Below, piece by piece: positions 1-8,191 of a DNA stretch of 64,000 nucleotides (position 1 is its first letter; the number at the start of each line of letters is the position of its first letter). The position numbers were made by a program, and so were the translations under genes. This DNA comes from Brockia lithotrophica (GTDB lineage Bacteria; Bacillota; Bacilli; Thermicanales; DSM-22653), in contig PEBW01000003.1 in assembly GCA_003050565.1 (NCBI GenBank), forward strand, positions 23,347-87,346, read 5' to 3'. Under the pieces are notes generated by a model. That model was given only the letters and a program-made list of their open reading frames with translations, made no database searches and was not told where the DNA came from.

Positions 1-654
1 GTACAGGCCCTTCTCCACGACCTTCCCCTGGAGCTTCGTGCCGGGGTATGCCGTGAGCCAGACGTCGACGTCGCTCCCTACCGCCACGTCGGGGTAATCC
101 GCCTCGGATACGAGGGCGCGCACGTAGAGCTTCGAGAGGTTAAAGGCGTAGGCGAGAGGCGTCCCGGCTCCCACGAGCGATCCCTCTTCTTGGGAGCGTA
201 GGACGATCGTTCCGTCTTGGGGCATCGTTACGGGGACGCGCACGCACAAAGCCTCGCCCGCAGCCTGCTCCGAAGCCTGAGGAGCGCCGGATTGCGCCCC
301 GCCGGAAGCCGTACCCGCGGGGGTCTGTGCCCCTCCGGCCTCCGGCACGCCAGACTGGGCCGCACCTGGAGTTCCGGCCGTTCCCGTCCCGACGACCGGT
401 TGGGGAACACACACGTACCCGAGCACGTCGCCTGCCTTGTAGGCCTTCCCCACCTCTGCCGTGAACTCGACGAGTTTCCCGTTTTGCGGCGCGGAAATCG
501 CGATCTTCGCCCCGTCCACCTTGGCGTCGTTCACCTGGACGTAGGTACTCCGCTCCTGGTACAGGTGGATCCCGTAGTACGCCCCGATCACCGCCGCCGC
601 AAGCGTGAGAAGGACCGCCACCGTCCACGCCACTTTCGCCCCCGACTTCGACAT
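1..654 (-). CDS. HlyD/EmrA-type efflux membrane-fusion protein (3' end cut by window)
   Basis: The gene runs off the left edge of the window, so only its first 218 codons are visible. The protein starts MSKSGAKVAW and has one N-terminal membrane segment (about residues 8-26). A lipoyl/biotinyl-like half-motif follows (IAISAPQNGKLVEF, then VGKAYKAGDVLGYV). A barrel-like part comes after it (MPQDGTIVLRSQEEGSLV, ADYPDVAVGSDVDVWL). This is the architecture of the adaptor subunit of drug or metal exporters. Between the lipoyl halves, where a coiled-coil hairpin is usual, there is a Gly/Ala/Pro/Gln/Ser-rich stretch of about 45 residues. The start is ATG at 654, preceded by AGGGAGGGTG. It lies downstream of and is co-oriented with a marR gene, so it is probably a MarR-controlled efflux operon. 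The substrate cannot be told. Confidence 0.82.
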   Translation of the reverse strand, partial: MSKSGAKVAWTVAVLLTLAAAVIGAYYGIHLYQERSTYVQVNDAKVDGAKIAISAPQNGKLVEFTAEVGKAYKAGDVLGYVCVPQPVVGTGTAGTPGAAQSGVPEAGGAQTPAGTASGGAQSGAPQASEQAAGEALCVRVPVTMPQDGTIVLRSQEEGSLVGAGTPLAYAFNLSKLYVRALVSEADYPDVAVGSDVDVWLTAYPGTKLQGKVVEKGLY

Positions 655-670
655 CGTACACCCTCCCTTG

Positions 671-763
671 CAGGTTCAATGCGTGCATGGAAATCCTCAG
701 AGAGAGCTCAGAGTCCCCGGGCCCACACGAGGTTTACAGGTTCATCGTGTGCACGGAAATCCT
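671..763. repeat. Pair of imperfect 27-bp direct repeats between marR and the efflux gene
   Basis: Copies at 671-697 and 737-763 match at 23 of 27 positions. Both begin CAGGTTCA and end GGAAATCCT. They occupy most of the 130-bp gap between the two leftward genes, just upstream of the ribosome-binding site of the efflux gene. Each contains a TGCA core within a partly palindromic stretch. They could be a duplicated regulatory site or a remnant of a small duplication; the sequence does not decide. Confidence 0.55.
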
Positions 764-784
764 TCCCTTCTTCGGATCCACGGT

Positions 785-1246
785 TCAAAACCCGCGCTCC
801 GCGTCCGAAGTGCCCGGCCCCAGGGCTTCGTCGAGAACCCTGAGACCGCGGACGCAGTTTTCGAGGAGGTCCTCTCCCATCTTTTCCAAAATCTCCGCGA
901 AGCGCGCGGCAATCCGCCGTTCGGTGTCCCGGTAGAAGCTCTCCCCTTCCGGCGTCGCCCGAAGGCGGACGACGCGGCGGTCGCCCGGATCGACCTCCTT
1001 TTCTACGTACCCCCTACGCACGAGCCCTTCCGCCGTAGCCGTGACGAAACTCTTGCTCACGGAAAACCCCTGAGCCAGACTCCCCACGGAAACCGGCCCG
1101 TGCTCCAGCACGTACCGGAGAAGGGCTAGCTCGGCAAACGATACCTCCTGGACTTCGCGGGCCACTTCCTGCTTGACCCGGTGCCCGACTTTGCGGAGCA
1201 GGTGGTAGAACTCTGCCAGGTGCTCTTGCCTCCGCCTGTCCACCAC
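785..1246 (-). CDS. MarR family transcriptional regulator
   Basis: A 153-residue protein with the MarR fold. The N-terminal dimerisation helices are followed by a winged helix-turn-helix (about residues 40-95; FAELALLRYVLEHGPVSVGS, then SVSKSFVTATAEGLVRRGYV). The wing is DPGDRRVVRLRATPEG, in which the DxRxxxxxLT-like signature is clear. MarR proteins usually repress efflux genes and release DNA on binding small aromatic or phenolic ligands. The start is a GTG at 1246; another GTG follows at 1243, and the strong GAGGGGAGGGGGAG ribosome site slightly favours the second. It is the first gene of a leftward unit with the efflux subunit at 1-654. A well-formed promoter and a perfect dyad lie just upstream, suggesting autoregulation. 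Confidence 0.9.
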   Translation of the reverse strand: MVDRRRQEHLAEFYHLLRKVGHRVKQEVAREVQEVSFAELALLRYVLEHGPVSVGSLAQGFSVSKSFVTATAEGLVRRGYVEKEVDPGDRRVVRLRATPEGESFYRDTERRIAARFAEILEKMGEDLLENCVRGLRVLDEALGPGTSDAERGF

Positions 1247-1272
1247 CTCCCCCTCCCCTCGCGGACATATCG

Positions 1273-1289
1273 TTCGTTAACTAAACGAA
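1273..1289. promoter_or_regulatory. Probable MarR operator dyad
   Basis: TTCGTT (1273-1278) and AACGAA (1284-1289) form a perfect inverted repeat separated by 5 bp, a size and AT-rich composition typical of MarR-family operators. It lies between the predicted transcription start (about 1300) and the marR start codon, so bound protein would block elongation or initiation. Assignment to this MarR is inference from position. Confidence 0.6.
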
Positions 1290-1306
1290 TGAACCGAACG
1301 CCCACT

Positions 1307-1335
1307 ATTATGCCCCGCCCTCCGGTGGTTGTCAA
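1307..1335 (-). promoter_or_regulatory. SigA-type promoter of marR
   Basis: TTGACA (1335-1330), a 17-bp spacer, and CATAAT (1312-1307) read leftward. This is a consensus -35 and a near-consensus -10 at ideal spacing. The predicted start is near 1300. The -35 abuts the T-tract of the glyS-side terminator. Confidence 0.75.
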
Positions 1336-1338
1336 GGG

Positions 1339-1374
1339 AAAAAGGCGACCGGCGGAGGCTGGCGCCTCCGCCGG
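1339..1374 (-). terminator. Rho-independent terminator of the leftward glyS operon side or intervening hairpin
   Basis: An 11-bp perfect stem (CCGGCGGAGGC at 1349-1359 with GCCTCCGCCGG at 1364-1374) has a 4-nt loop. Read leftward it is followed by TCGCC and then TTTTT (1343-1339). It sits just after glyS and immediately before the marR promoter, so it would insulate marR from glyS read-through. Confidence 0.75.
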
Positions 1375-1455
1375 AAGGGTTCCCCGCACGCCTCGATTTC
1401 GTGGGCGGACAAAACCGCTGTTTTTACCTCCCCGGCGCTAGGCCGGCCAACAAGC

Positions 1456-3585
1456 TCACCCGCCGACGACGAGGCGCTCGGGGTCGGCGAAGCGGCGAAT
1501 GAGGTCGGCCACGCCGGCCACGAGGGCGAGGCGGTTGCGGCGGAGGGCGGCGTCGGGGTCCATGACGAGGACGTCCGCGAAGAACCGGTCGATGGCTTCG
1601 GCGAGGCCGCGGAGGCGCGCAAGGCGGTCTTCCCAGCCCCGGGACTCCCAACCTTCCCGCAGGTCCTGCCACCGGGCGTAGAGATCCGCCTCCGCCTCCT
1701 GGCGGAAGAGGGAGGGATCGGGTTGAGGCGAACCCGCGAGGTGCCCTTCCTCGCGACCTTTACGCGCCATGCGCGTCGTCCGCACCCACTGCTCGATCGT
1801 CCACTTGGCGTCCTCTTCGCCCTTGAAGCGCGCGAGAAGGTGCGCGCGTTCCTCGACCTCGTGGACGAGGAGACCGCCTTCGCCGGCGTCCGCCTCGAGG
1901 GACGCCTGGACGACGTCGTAGGGAAGCCCCTCCTCTTCCAGGGCGGCGCGCACGCGCTGCGCGAGAAAGCCGTAGACTTCGTCGAGCACCGCGTCCGTCA
2001 CCGTATGGCCGAAGGCGGCATACGCCGAGGCGGCGGACCTGAGAAGGACGTAAAGCCCCGGAACGGGCTGCCCTTCGCGCCCGATCCGCCGGAGGATCTG
2101 GACGACGCCGTTTGCCGCCCTCCGAAGGGCAAAGGGGTCTTCGGAACCCCGGGGAACGATCCCCACGGAAAAGAAACCCACGAGCGTATCCAGGCGGTCG
2201 AACACGGCGAGCCACCGGCCCGCGGGTGTCGCGGGGAGTTCGTCTTCCGCGCCCCGGGGGAGGCGGTGCTCGAAAATCGCCCGCGCGACCTCCTCCGGTT
2301 CGCCGTGGTGGCGGGCGTAAATTTCTCCCATCCGGCCTTCGAGTTCCGGATACTCGTTTACGAGCTGGGTGGCGAGGTCGAACTTCGCCAGAGACGCCGC
2401 CCGGCGCAGGACGGCCGCCCCTTCGGGAGAAAACCCGAGGGATGCGGCGAGCCCTTCCGCAAGGCGGACGAGGCGGCGTACTTTGTCTCCCACGCTCCCG
2501 AGGCGTTCGTGAAAGACGATGCCCTCAAGGTGCGGAAGGTACGCCTCCGGCGGGCGCCTGAGGTCGCTTTCGTAGAAAAAGCGGGCGTCCGAAAGGCGCG
2601 CGCGGATCACACGTTCAAACCCCCGACGCACGACGTCCTCCCCGCGGCCGGCACCGTTGCGCACGGCGATGAAGTACGGGGCGAGGCGGCTGCCTGAGGT
2701 GCGCACGGCGAAGACGCGCACGTGCTCGCGCATCGTCGTCTCGAGGACGACGTCGGGAACGGCGAGAAAAGAAGGGTCGAATCGCCCGACGAGGGCCGAA
2801 GGCCACTCCACGAGATTCGTCACTTCCGCGAGGAGGTCGGGATCGCGGACGACGTCCGCCGCCTGCTCCGCCCCGACGGCTTCCGCAAGGGTACGGAGGG
2901 CGCGGGCGATTTCGCCTTCCACCGCCTCCCGTCGTTCGCGGGGATCGGCGAGAACGAAGAGCTCCCGGAGGACGTCCGCGTAGGCGTCCGCCGCGGGAAT
3001 CTCCCCCTCCCCACCGAGGACGCGGTGCCCCCGGGTCGTCCGACCCGCGCAGATGGGTCCGAGGCACAGAGGTAGCACCTCCGTGCCGTAGAGGGCGACG
3101 ACCCAGCGGATCGGGCGGAGAAAACGAATGGGCGTTTCCGTCCAACGCATCGCCCTGGGGAAGGGAAGGCCGAGGACGACCTCGCCTACGGCGGCGAGGA
3201 GCTCCTGGGCCGGGCGCCCGGCTTCCCGACGCACGCCGAAGACGTAGGCCGCCCCTCCCTGTTCGGCGATGTACAGGTCTTCCGGAGCGATGCCGCGGGA
3301 GGCGGCAAACTTGCGCGCCGCCTCGCTCCAAGACCCGTCTTGGGCGAGCGCCGCCTCCCGCCGCGGTCCGCGGAGCACCTCCTCGCGCGGCAGAGAAAAT
3401 TCGGACACGTCCGTCACCTGTACGGCGAGGCGGCGGGGGGTCGAGTACGCCCGCGCTTCACCGTACGGCAGGTGCACTTCGTCGAGGTACGCGAGGATGC
3501 GCCTGAGGAGTTCTTCGCGCGTGGCGTCGATCAGGCGAGCGGGAAGTTCCTCTACACCGATCTCCAGAAGAAAGGTCCTGCCCAC
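1456..3585 (-). CDS. glyS: Glycine-tRNA ligase beta subunit
   Basis: A 709-residue protein that begins with the family signature TFLLEIGVEELPAR and continues with the beta-subunit body. The C-terminal region includes an anticodon-binding DALR-type helical domain (RFFADVLVMDPDAALRRNRL). The alpha2beta2 enzyme charges tRNA-Gly; the beta subunit supplies tRNA recognition. Length is normal for the family (about 680-720). The start is GTG at 3585 with AAGGAG upstream. It is the last gene of the leftward rpsU-to-glyS cluster and follows glyQ after a 135-bp gap that contains a large potential hairpin (3644-3718). A terminator follows at 1339-1374. Confidence 0.97.
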   Translation of the reverse strand: MGRTFLLEIGVEELPARLIDATREELLRRILAYLDEVHLPYGEARAYSTPRRLAVQVTDVSEFSLPREEVLRGPRREAALAQDGSWSEAARKFAASRGIAPEDLYIAEQGGAAYVFGVRREAGRPAQELLAAVGEVVLGLPFPRAMRWTETPIRFLRPIRWVVALYGTEVLPLCLGPICAGRTTRGHRVLGGEGEIPAADAYADVLRELFVLADPRERREAVEGEIARALRTLAEAVGAEQAADVVRDPDLLAEVTNLVEWPSALVGRFDPSFLAVPDVVLETTMREHVRVFAVRTSGSRLAPYFIAVRNGAGRGEDVVRRGFERVIRARLSDARFFYESDLRRPPEAYLPHLEGIVFHERLGSVGDKVRRLVRLAEGLAASLGFSPEGAAVLRRAASLAKFDLATQLVNEYPELEGRMGEIYARHHGEPEEVARAIFEHRLPRGAEDELPATPAGRWLAVFDRLDTLVGFFSVGIVPRGSEDPFALRRAANGVVQILRRIGREGQPVPGLYVLLRSAASAYAAFGHTVTDAVLDEVYGFLAQRVRAALEEEGLPYDVVQASLEADAGEGGLLVHEVEERAHLLARFKGEEDAKWTIEQWVRTTRMARKGREEGHLAGSPQPDPSLFRQEAEADLYARWQDLREGWESRGWEDRLARLRGLAEAIDRFFADVLVMDPDAALRRNRLALVAGVADLIRRFADPERLVVGG

Positions 3586-3643
3586 CGGTTGCCAGCTCCT
3601 TCTTCGAATGCCTTACGAGCCGTCAAAGTCGAGATCGACCCGA

Positions 3644-3718
3644 TGCGGAGACGAGTCGGGCTCGGGCATAGGTCGAGCGCGCTTCGCGTTTGCCCGCATC
3701 GGTATGCCCGTCTCCGCA
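3644..3718 (-). other. Large imperfect hairpin with alternative pairing between glyQ and glyS
   Basis: TGCGGAGACG (3644-3653) and CGTCTCCGCA (3709-3718) are a perfect 10-bp inverted repeat. GGGCATA (3664-3670) and TATGCCC (3703-3709) give a second inner 7-bp stem. In addition CCGCATCGG (3694-3702) is complementary to CCGATGCGG (3640-3648), so the segment 3640-3653 has two mutually exclusive partners. It lies in the mRNA about 55 nt before the glyS start. No T-tract follows, so it does not look like a plain terminator. Confidence 0.5.
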
Positions 3719-3720
3719 CC

Positions 3721-4611
3721 TCACGCGCCCTTCGCTTCCGCCCGGAGAAGCGGATAGCCGAGGGCTTCTCTTTGGGCCACGTACGCGCGGGCCACCTCGT
3801 TGGCGAGGCGGCGTACGCGTGCGATGAGCCCCGCCCGTTCGCTCACGGAAACCGCTCCCCGCGCGTCAAGCACGTTGAAGGTGTGGGACATGCGGAGGAC
3901 GTAGTCGTACGCCGGCAGGACGAGCCCCTCGGCCAGTGCGCGCCGCGCCTCCCGTTCGTACGCCGCAAAGAGGTCGCCCAAAAGTCCGACGTCCGCCACC
4001 TCGAAGGAGTACTTCGAGTGTTCGTACTCCGCCGTGCGGAAGATCTCGCCGTACGATACGCCGGCGCCGTATTCTACGGAAAACACGTCGTCCTTGCCCT
4101 GCAGGTACGCGGCGATCCGCTCGAGCCCGTAGGTGATCTCCACGGCAATCGGGTTGAGTTCGAGCCCGCCGACCTGCTGGAAGTACGTGAACTGCGTGAT
4201 CTCCATGCCGTCGAGCCAGATCTCCCACCCGAGGCCCCACGCGCCCAACGTCGGCGCCTCCCAGTTGTCCTCCACGAGGCGTACGTCGTGTTCACCGAGG
4301 TCGAGCCCGAGGGCGCGGAGGCTGTCCAGGTAGACGTCCACGACGTCTTCCGGCGCAGGTTTGAGGATCACCTGGTATTGGTGGTGCTGGTAGAGGCGAT
4401 TGGGGTTTTCGCCGTAGCGGGCATCTGCCGGGCGCCGGGACGGTTCCACGTACGCCACGCGCCACGGTTCCGGCCCGAGCACGCGGAGAAAGGTCATCGG
4501 GTTCATCGTCCCCGCCCCGACCTCTACGTCGTAGGGCTGGACGAGGAGGCACCCTTGTCCGGCCCAAAAGCGGTGCAAGGCGAGGACGATTTCCTGAAAC
4601 GAAGGACCCAT
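3721..4611 (-). CDS. glyQ: Glycine-tRNA ligase alpha subunit
   Basis: A 296-residue class II aminoacyl-tRNA synthetase catalytic subunit, the usual length. It starts [20 protein letters not shown] and carries the conserved blocks [46 protein letters not shown] and [19 protein letters not shown]. It forms glycyl-adenylate and transfers glycine to tRNA-Gly together with GlyS. The start is ATG at 4611, with GGGGAGG 9 nt upstream; in-frame codons further upstream give only Arg-rich, unlikely sequence. It follows recO by 49 bp. No T-box was seen ahead of it. Confidence 0.97.
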   Translation of the reverse strand: MGPSFQEIVLALHRFWAGQGCLLVQPYDVEVGAGTMNPMTFLRVLGPEPWRVAYVEPSRRPADARYGENPNRLYQHHQYQVILKPAPEDVVDVYLDSLRALGLDLGEHDVRLVEDNWEAPTLGAWGLGWEIWLDGMEITQFTYFQQVGGLELNPIAVEITYGLERIAAYLQGKDDVFSVEYGAGVSYGEIFRTAEYEHSKYSFEVADVGLLGDLFAAYEREARRALAEGLVLPAYDYVLRMSHTFNVLDARGAVSVSERAGLIARVRRLANEVARAYVAQREALGYPLLRAEAKGA

Positions 4612-4660
4612 GGGAAAGCCTCCCCGTCTCTGTGCGTCTCGGCGCAACCTGCGCCTCCGT

Positions 4661-5449
4661 CTATGTCTCTTTCGCCGTCTCGCTTCCGGGTTCCTCTCCC
4701 GCCGCAAGGAGCGGGCGGGAAATTTCCCGCGCCACGCGCTTCGCGTAAAGGGGAGCCGGCCAGTGATGGGCCAAAAAGGCGTCCATGTGGCGGGCGACCT
4801 CGCCTATCGTGTCCGGCTTCGCCGTCAAGCGGCCGATGCGCCCCGGAGGAAGTTGGACGAAGGCGCGCAGAAAGTACAGGGCCGCCGAAGAGAGGGAATA
4901 GGCGTCCGTCAAGCGGGGGACGCAGTCGGCGCACACCGCCCCGCCGGCTCCGGGAGAAAAGGCGACGAGGGGAACGTCCCCTCGGCCGCAGCGGGCGCAG
5001 CGGTGGAGCTCCGGTGCGAGCCCCTGAACCCGCAGCGTCGCAAGCTCGAGGTACGCCGCAACCAGCTCGGGCGGATCGCTCCCCGACAGACGGCGCAAGT
5101 ACCACAGGAATACGTCGTACAGCGACCGCGCGTCCCGGTCTTCGCCGACGTGCTCGAGGAGTTCCGCGCCGTACGCCGCCCACGCGAAGCGCACCGGGTC
5201 TTCCTCCAGGGGAGGAAAGCGTTCGAGGAGTTCTGCCTGCGCCACCGTACCCACTTCCCTCGTCTTCCGGTAGCGGACCTCGACGACGCGAAAGGGCTGA
5301 AGGACGGCACGCACCCGCGACCCGAGCTTGCGCCCGCCGCGGGCGACGAGCGGAAGACGACCTTCGATCTCGCCGAAGAGCACGACGAGGAGATCCCGCT
5401 CCCCGTACGCGCGAACGCGGAGGACGATGGCCTGCTCCCCCTCCTTCAT
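4661..5449 (-). CDS. recO: DNA repair protein RecO
   Basis: A 262-residue RecO, the mediator that loads RecA onto SSB-coated single-strand DNA in the RecFOR pathway. The N-terminal OB-fold begins [22 protein letters not shown]-terminal zinc finger of the CxxC...CxxC type is visible ([10 protein letters not shown] ... VCADC). The start was set at ATG 5449 because AAGGGAG lies 8 nt upstream and the N-terminus then matches the family; 19 extra upstream codons are possible but unsupported. Order era-yqzL-recO-glyQ-glyS is the Bacillales arrangement. Confidence 0.95.
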   Translation of the reverse strand: MKEGEQAIVLRVRAYGERDLLVVLFGEIEGRLPLVARGGRKLGSRVRAVLQPFRVVEVRYRKTREVGTVAQAELLERFPPLEEDPVRFAWAAYGAELLEHVGEDRDARSLYDVFLWYLRRLSGSDPPELVAAYLELATLRVQGLAPELHRCARCGRGDVPLVAFSPGAGGAVCADCVPRLTDAYSLSSAALYFLRAFVQLPPGRIGRLTAKPDTIGEVARHMDAFLAHHWPAPLYAKRVAREISRPLLAAGEEPGSETAKET

Positions 5450-5521
5450 CTCCTTCGCTCCCTTCCCCGGGCGCGCTGGCGCGGCGCGCACCCGCTTCCG
5501 CCGCACCGGCCGAACGACCCG

Positions 5522-5752
5522 TCAGGCGTCCGACGCATCCGGCGGCGAAAGCTCCGTCCGCCCTTCCGGCCGATCCGCACGCCCTGCCCCTTGTTTTGGC
5601 CGGGCGAACTCTTCTCCGAATTCCGCAAACTCCCGCCGGGCACCTTCGCCCGCCTTCGAGGCAAGCTTTGCCGTGCGGCCGGCGTACTTGTACAGTAGGT
5701 ACGACTCCACGAGACCCGTCCGCTCGAAGAGACGCCAATACGGATTGGACAC
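5522..5752 (-). CDS. yqzL: YqzL family small protein
   Basis: A 76-residue protein starting MSNPYWRLFERTGLVESYLL. The short WxLFxxTGxxxxYLL motif and the place between era and recO are those of the YqzL family, whose function is unknown. Bacillus YqzL is about 47 residues; here a charged C-terminal tail (GEGARREFAEFGEEFARP onward) adds about 30. The start is GTG at 5752, preceded by GAGGAGGGGTG. Between it and era lies a 269-bp stretch (5753-6021) in which I see no other supported gene. Confidence 0.8.
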   Translation of the reverse strand: MSNPYWRLFERTGLVESYLLYKYAGRTAKLASKAGEGARREFAEFGEEFARPKQGAGRADRPEGRTELSPPDASDA

Positions 5753-6021
5753 GGTCGTTCACCCCTCCTCGGCTCCGGAGGAACCTTCTGTACGTGCCCT
5801 TCCTCCCCGTCTAGGTTTCCCACGGCGGTCCGACGGCACTTTGCCAACTCGTACCGCCCCGGTTACGCCGTGTCCCTCCGCCCTCCTCTCCGCGTTTCGG
5901 CGCCGGGCGGGGCTACCTCCGCCGACTTTCCGGCTTCTCGCCCGTGCCGCGTCGGTGTCTCTCGGAAAAGGCAAGCACCTCGCGCCTCCCGCCGCGAATC
6001 GGACCTGTGGGGTTCTCCGCC

Positions 6022-6927
6022 CTATGTGTCGCGGTAGCCGAACTCGCGGAGGAGCGTCGGGCGGTCGCGCCAGCGCTCGCGCACGCGCACCCAAAGCTTG
6101 AGGAAGACCTTTCTGCCGAAGCGTTCCTCGAGTTCGCGGCGCGCCGCCGTGCCGATTTCCTTGAGCTTCGATCCGCCCCGGCCGATGAGAATCGCCTTTT
6201 GCCCCTCCCGTTCGACGGTGACGACCGCCGCAAGGGAGAGAAGCCCTTCCGTCTCTTCCCAGCTCTCGATCTGCACGTCTACGGCGTGCGGCACCTCCTC
6301 TTCCGTAAAGAGGAGGATCTTCTCGCGGATGATCTCCGCCGCGTGAAAGGCTTCGGGGCGATCGGACAAAACGTCGGGAGGGAAAAAGTACGGCCCCTCC
6401 GGCAGGTACGCGAAAATCAGGTCCACGAGACGGTCGAGCCCGTCCCCGCGCAGGGCGGATACGGGTACGATCTCGCGGAACTCTCCGGCGTCCTTCACGC
6501 GCTCGATGAGCGGAAGGACGAGGGCGCGGTTGGTGAGGGCGTCGATCTTGTTGAGGACGGCGATGACGGGAACCGCCGAAGGAAAAAGTTCCTCGGCGAT
6601 GCGCGCGTCGCCTTCCGTCCAGCCCCGGGCGGCGTCGATCACGAAGAGGACGAGGTCGACGTCGCGCAGGACGCGCCGCGCGCTTTCGTTCATCCACTCT
6701 CCGAGCTTGCTCCTGGGACGGTGAATCCCCGGCGTATCCACGAAGACGATCTGCCCGCGCGCCTCCGTGTAGACACCGCGGACGTTGTGGCGCGTCGTCT
6801 GAGGTTTGGGCGTGACGATCGCGACTTTCGAACCTACGACGGCGTTCACGAGGGTGGACTTGCCCACGTTGGGGCGCCCGACAACGGCCGCAAAGCCGGA
6901 ACGCCGCTTCGTCTCCGGGGCGTTCAC
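6022..6927 (-). CDS. era: GTPase Era
   Basis: A 301-residue GTPase that assists 16S rRNA maturation and 30S assembly. The G domain shows GRPNVGKS (P-loop), DTPGIHRP, NKID and SAL. The C-terminal type II KH domain carries the signature ILIGRGGSKLKEIGTAAR, then VFLKLWVRV near the end. The start is GTG at 6927, with GAGGAGGGAAGGGC upstream. Its first bases overlap the cdd stop as GTGA, so translation of era is probably coupled to cdd. Confidence 0.97.
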   Translation of the reverse strand: MNAPETKRRSGFAAVVGRPNVGKSTLVNAVVGSKVAIVTPKPQTTRHNVRGVYTEARGQIVFVDTPGIHRPRSKLGEWMNESARRVLRDVDLVLFVIDAARGWTEGDARIAEELFPSAVPVIAVLNKIDALTNRALVLPLIERVKDAGEFREIVPVSALRGDGLDRLVDLIFAYLPEGPYFFPPDVLSDRPEAFHAAEIIREKILLFTEEEVPHAVDVQIESWEETEGLLSLAAVVTVEREGQKAILIGRGGSKLKEIGTAARRELEERFGRKVFLKLWVRVRERWRDRPTLLREFGYRDT

Positions 6928-7421
6928 GCCCTTCCCTCCTCTCCCGCGCGCCACAGGCCTTCCCCGGTTCCGAGAGGTCCGCTCTCCCCTTCCTCCCGCA
7001 GGAGGTCGTCCGGGGCGAAGGAAAAGGGGAGAAGTTCTTCGACGGTGGTGAGGAGCACCTCCCCGCGGAGGTTGGCGAGGATCACGGGCATCGTAGGGGG
7101 ACAGAGCTCCGCCATCACCTGCCGACAGGCACCGCACGGCGGAACGGGGCGCGGCGCGTCGGCCACGACGTACAGCGCGCGAAAGCCGCGTTCGCCCTCC
7201 GCATACGCCCGATACAGGGCGACCCGTTCTGCGCACATGGAAAGGGGGTAGGCCGCATTTTCGATGTTGAAGCCCTGGACGTACGCGCCGGAACCCGTGC
7301 GCGCGGCCGCACCCACGGCAAAGCGCGAGTACGGGACGTAGGCGTTCTCGCGCGCCTCTACGGCCCGGCGAAGCCCTTCGCGATGTTCCGGCGAAAGCGC
7401 TTCCCACGTCGTCTGTTCCAC
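6924..7421 (-). CDS. cdd: Cytidine deaminase
   Basis: A 165-residue zinc enzyme converting cytidine and deoxycytidine to the uridines in pyrimidine salvage. The active site is clear: FNIENAAYPLSMCAERVAL, with Cys-Ala-Glu supplying a zinc ligand and the proton shuttle, and PCGACRQVM supplying the other two zinc cysteines. The Bacillus enzyme has about 136 residues. Here a roughly 25-residue C-terminal extension rich in Glu/Gly (after SFAPDDLLRE) runs to the GTGA overlap with era. The start is GTG at 7421 with AGGGGGT upstream. Confidence 0.95.
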   Translation of the reverse strand: MEQTTWEALSPEHREGLRRAVEARENAYVPYSRFAVGAAARTGSGAYVQGFNIENAAYPLSMCAERVALYRAYAEGERGFRALYVVADAPRPVPPCGACRQVMAELCPPTMPVILANLRGEVLLTTVEELLPFSFAPDDLLREEGESGPLGTGEGLWRAGEEGRA

Positions 7422-7462
7422 GATTCGACCCCCTGATCCGGCTTCCCGAGCCCCGGGAAGGA

Positions 7463-8191
7463 CTACATCCGCCCAAGAGCCCCCATGCCCAGCCACACGG
7501 CAAACCAGAGAAAGACGTGGAGCGGACGCCGAGGGCCGGAAAAGGCGAACACGTAGGCAAGCGGAGGCAGAACACATGCTACCACAGGAAGGAGAAAAAA
7601 GGAAGCGCGCCAATAAAGCAGGGCGAAAAAGACGTCCGCGCCCAGGGCCAAGAAATCCCCCGGGAGGAGGGAAAGGGAAGCCGCGGCGGAGGGCCGCCGC
7701 CCGGCCGAAGGGAGGCGATCCCTCGCTCGCCGCCCCAAGACGAGTCCCAAGGCGAGTCCCGAGGCGACGAGCGAACCCAGAACGAGGGCACCGGTCGGCA
7801 CGTGGTCGCGGAGCTCTACGGCGCGGGCGGCAAACGGCGGGAGGAGGACGAAGACGCCGACCGCGAGGGCGAAGGAAGCGGCGAGGAGCACCGCCGCCGC
7901 GGACAAGTCCTTGGCCGCCTTGGCGAGGGGGTGAACTTCGGCCGTGACGAGGTCTACGACGCGCTCGACGGCGGAATTCCCGAGCTCCGCCCCCAACACG
8001 ATCCCTATGGCCAGAAGGACCCAGAGCCATTCCTCCCGCGAGAGCCCGCCGACCCACCCCGCGAGGACGGCGTAGCCGGCGAGCCAAAGGTGCACGCGAA
8101 AGTTCGCTTCCCGGCGGTACGCCTCGCCGAGCCCTTCCCCCGCAAAGCGAATCGTCCTGAAAATCCTCCGCCACTCCCCCACCGCCGTCAC
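7463..8191 (-). CDS. dgkA: Undecaprenol/diacylglycerol kinase with a C-terminal membrane extension
   Basis: Residues 1 to about 120 are a DgkA-type integral membrane kinase with three membrane helices and the signature GAELGNSAVERVVD plus KAAKD. In Gram-positives this enzyme phosphorylates undecaprenol for cell-wall lipid recycling. The family is normally about 120 residues. This protein has 242, and the second half is hydrophobic with three or four likely membrane segments. The extension resembles an eroded PAP2-type phosphatase by eye (RRP, LLPGDF, then SGPRRPLHVF), but the PSGH and SRxxxxxHxxxD motifs are not intact. The start is GTG at 8189-8191, overlapping the ybeY stop as GTGA. Confidence 0.85.
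   Translation of the reverse strand: MTAVGEWRRIFRTIRFAGEGLGEAYRREANFRVHLWLAGYAVLAGWVGGLSREEWLWVLLAIGIVLGAELGNSAVERVVDLVTAEVHPLAKAAKDLSAAAVLLAASFALAVGVFVLLPPFAARAVELRDHVPTGALVLGSLVASGLALGLVLGRRARDRLPSAGRRPSAAASLSLLPGDFLALGADVFFALLYWRASFFLLPVVACVLPPLAYVFAFSGPRRPLHVFLWFAVWLGMGALGRM

Noticed and set aside
774..800. GGTTCAAAACC, similar to a tRNA T-loop
   Set aside because: No acceptor, D or anticodon stems can be drawn around it; it lies at the marR stop codon. No tRNA was found anywhere in the window.
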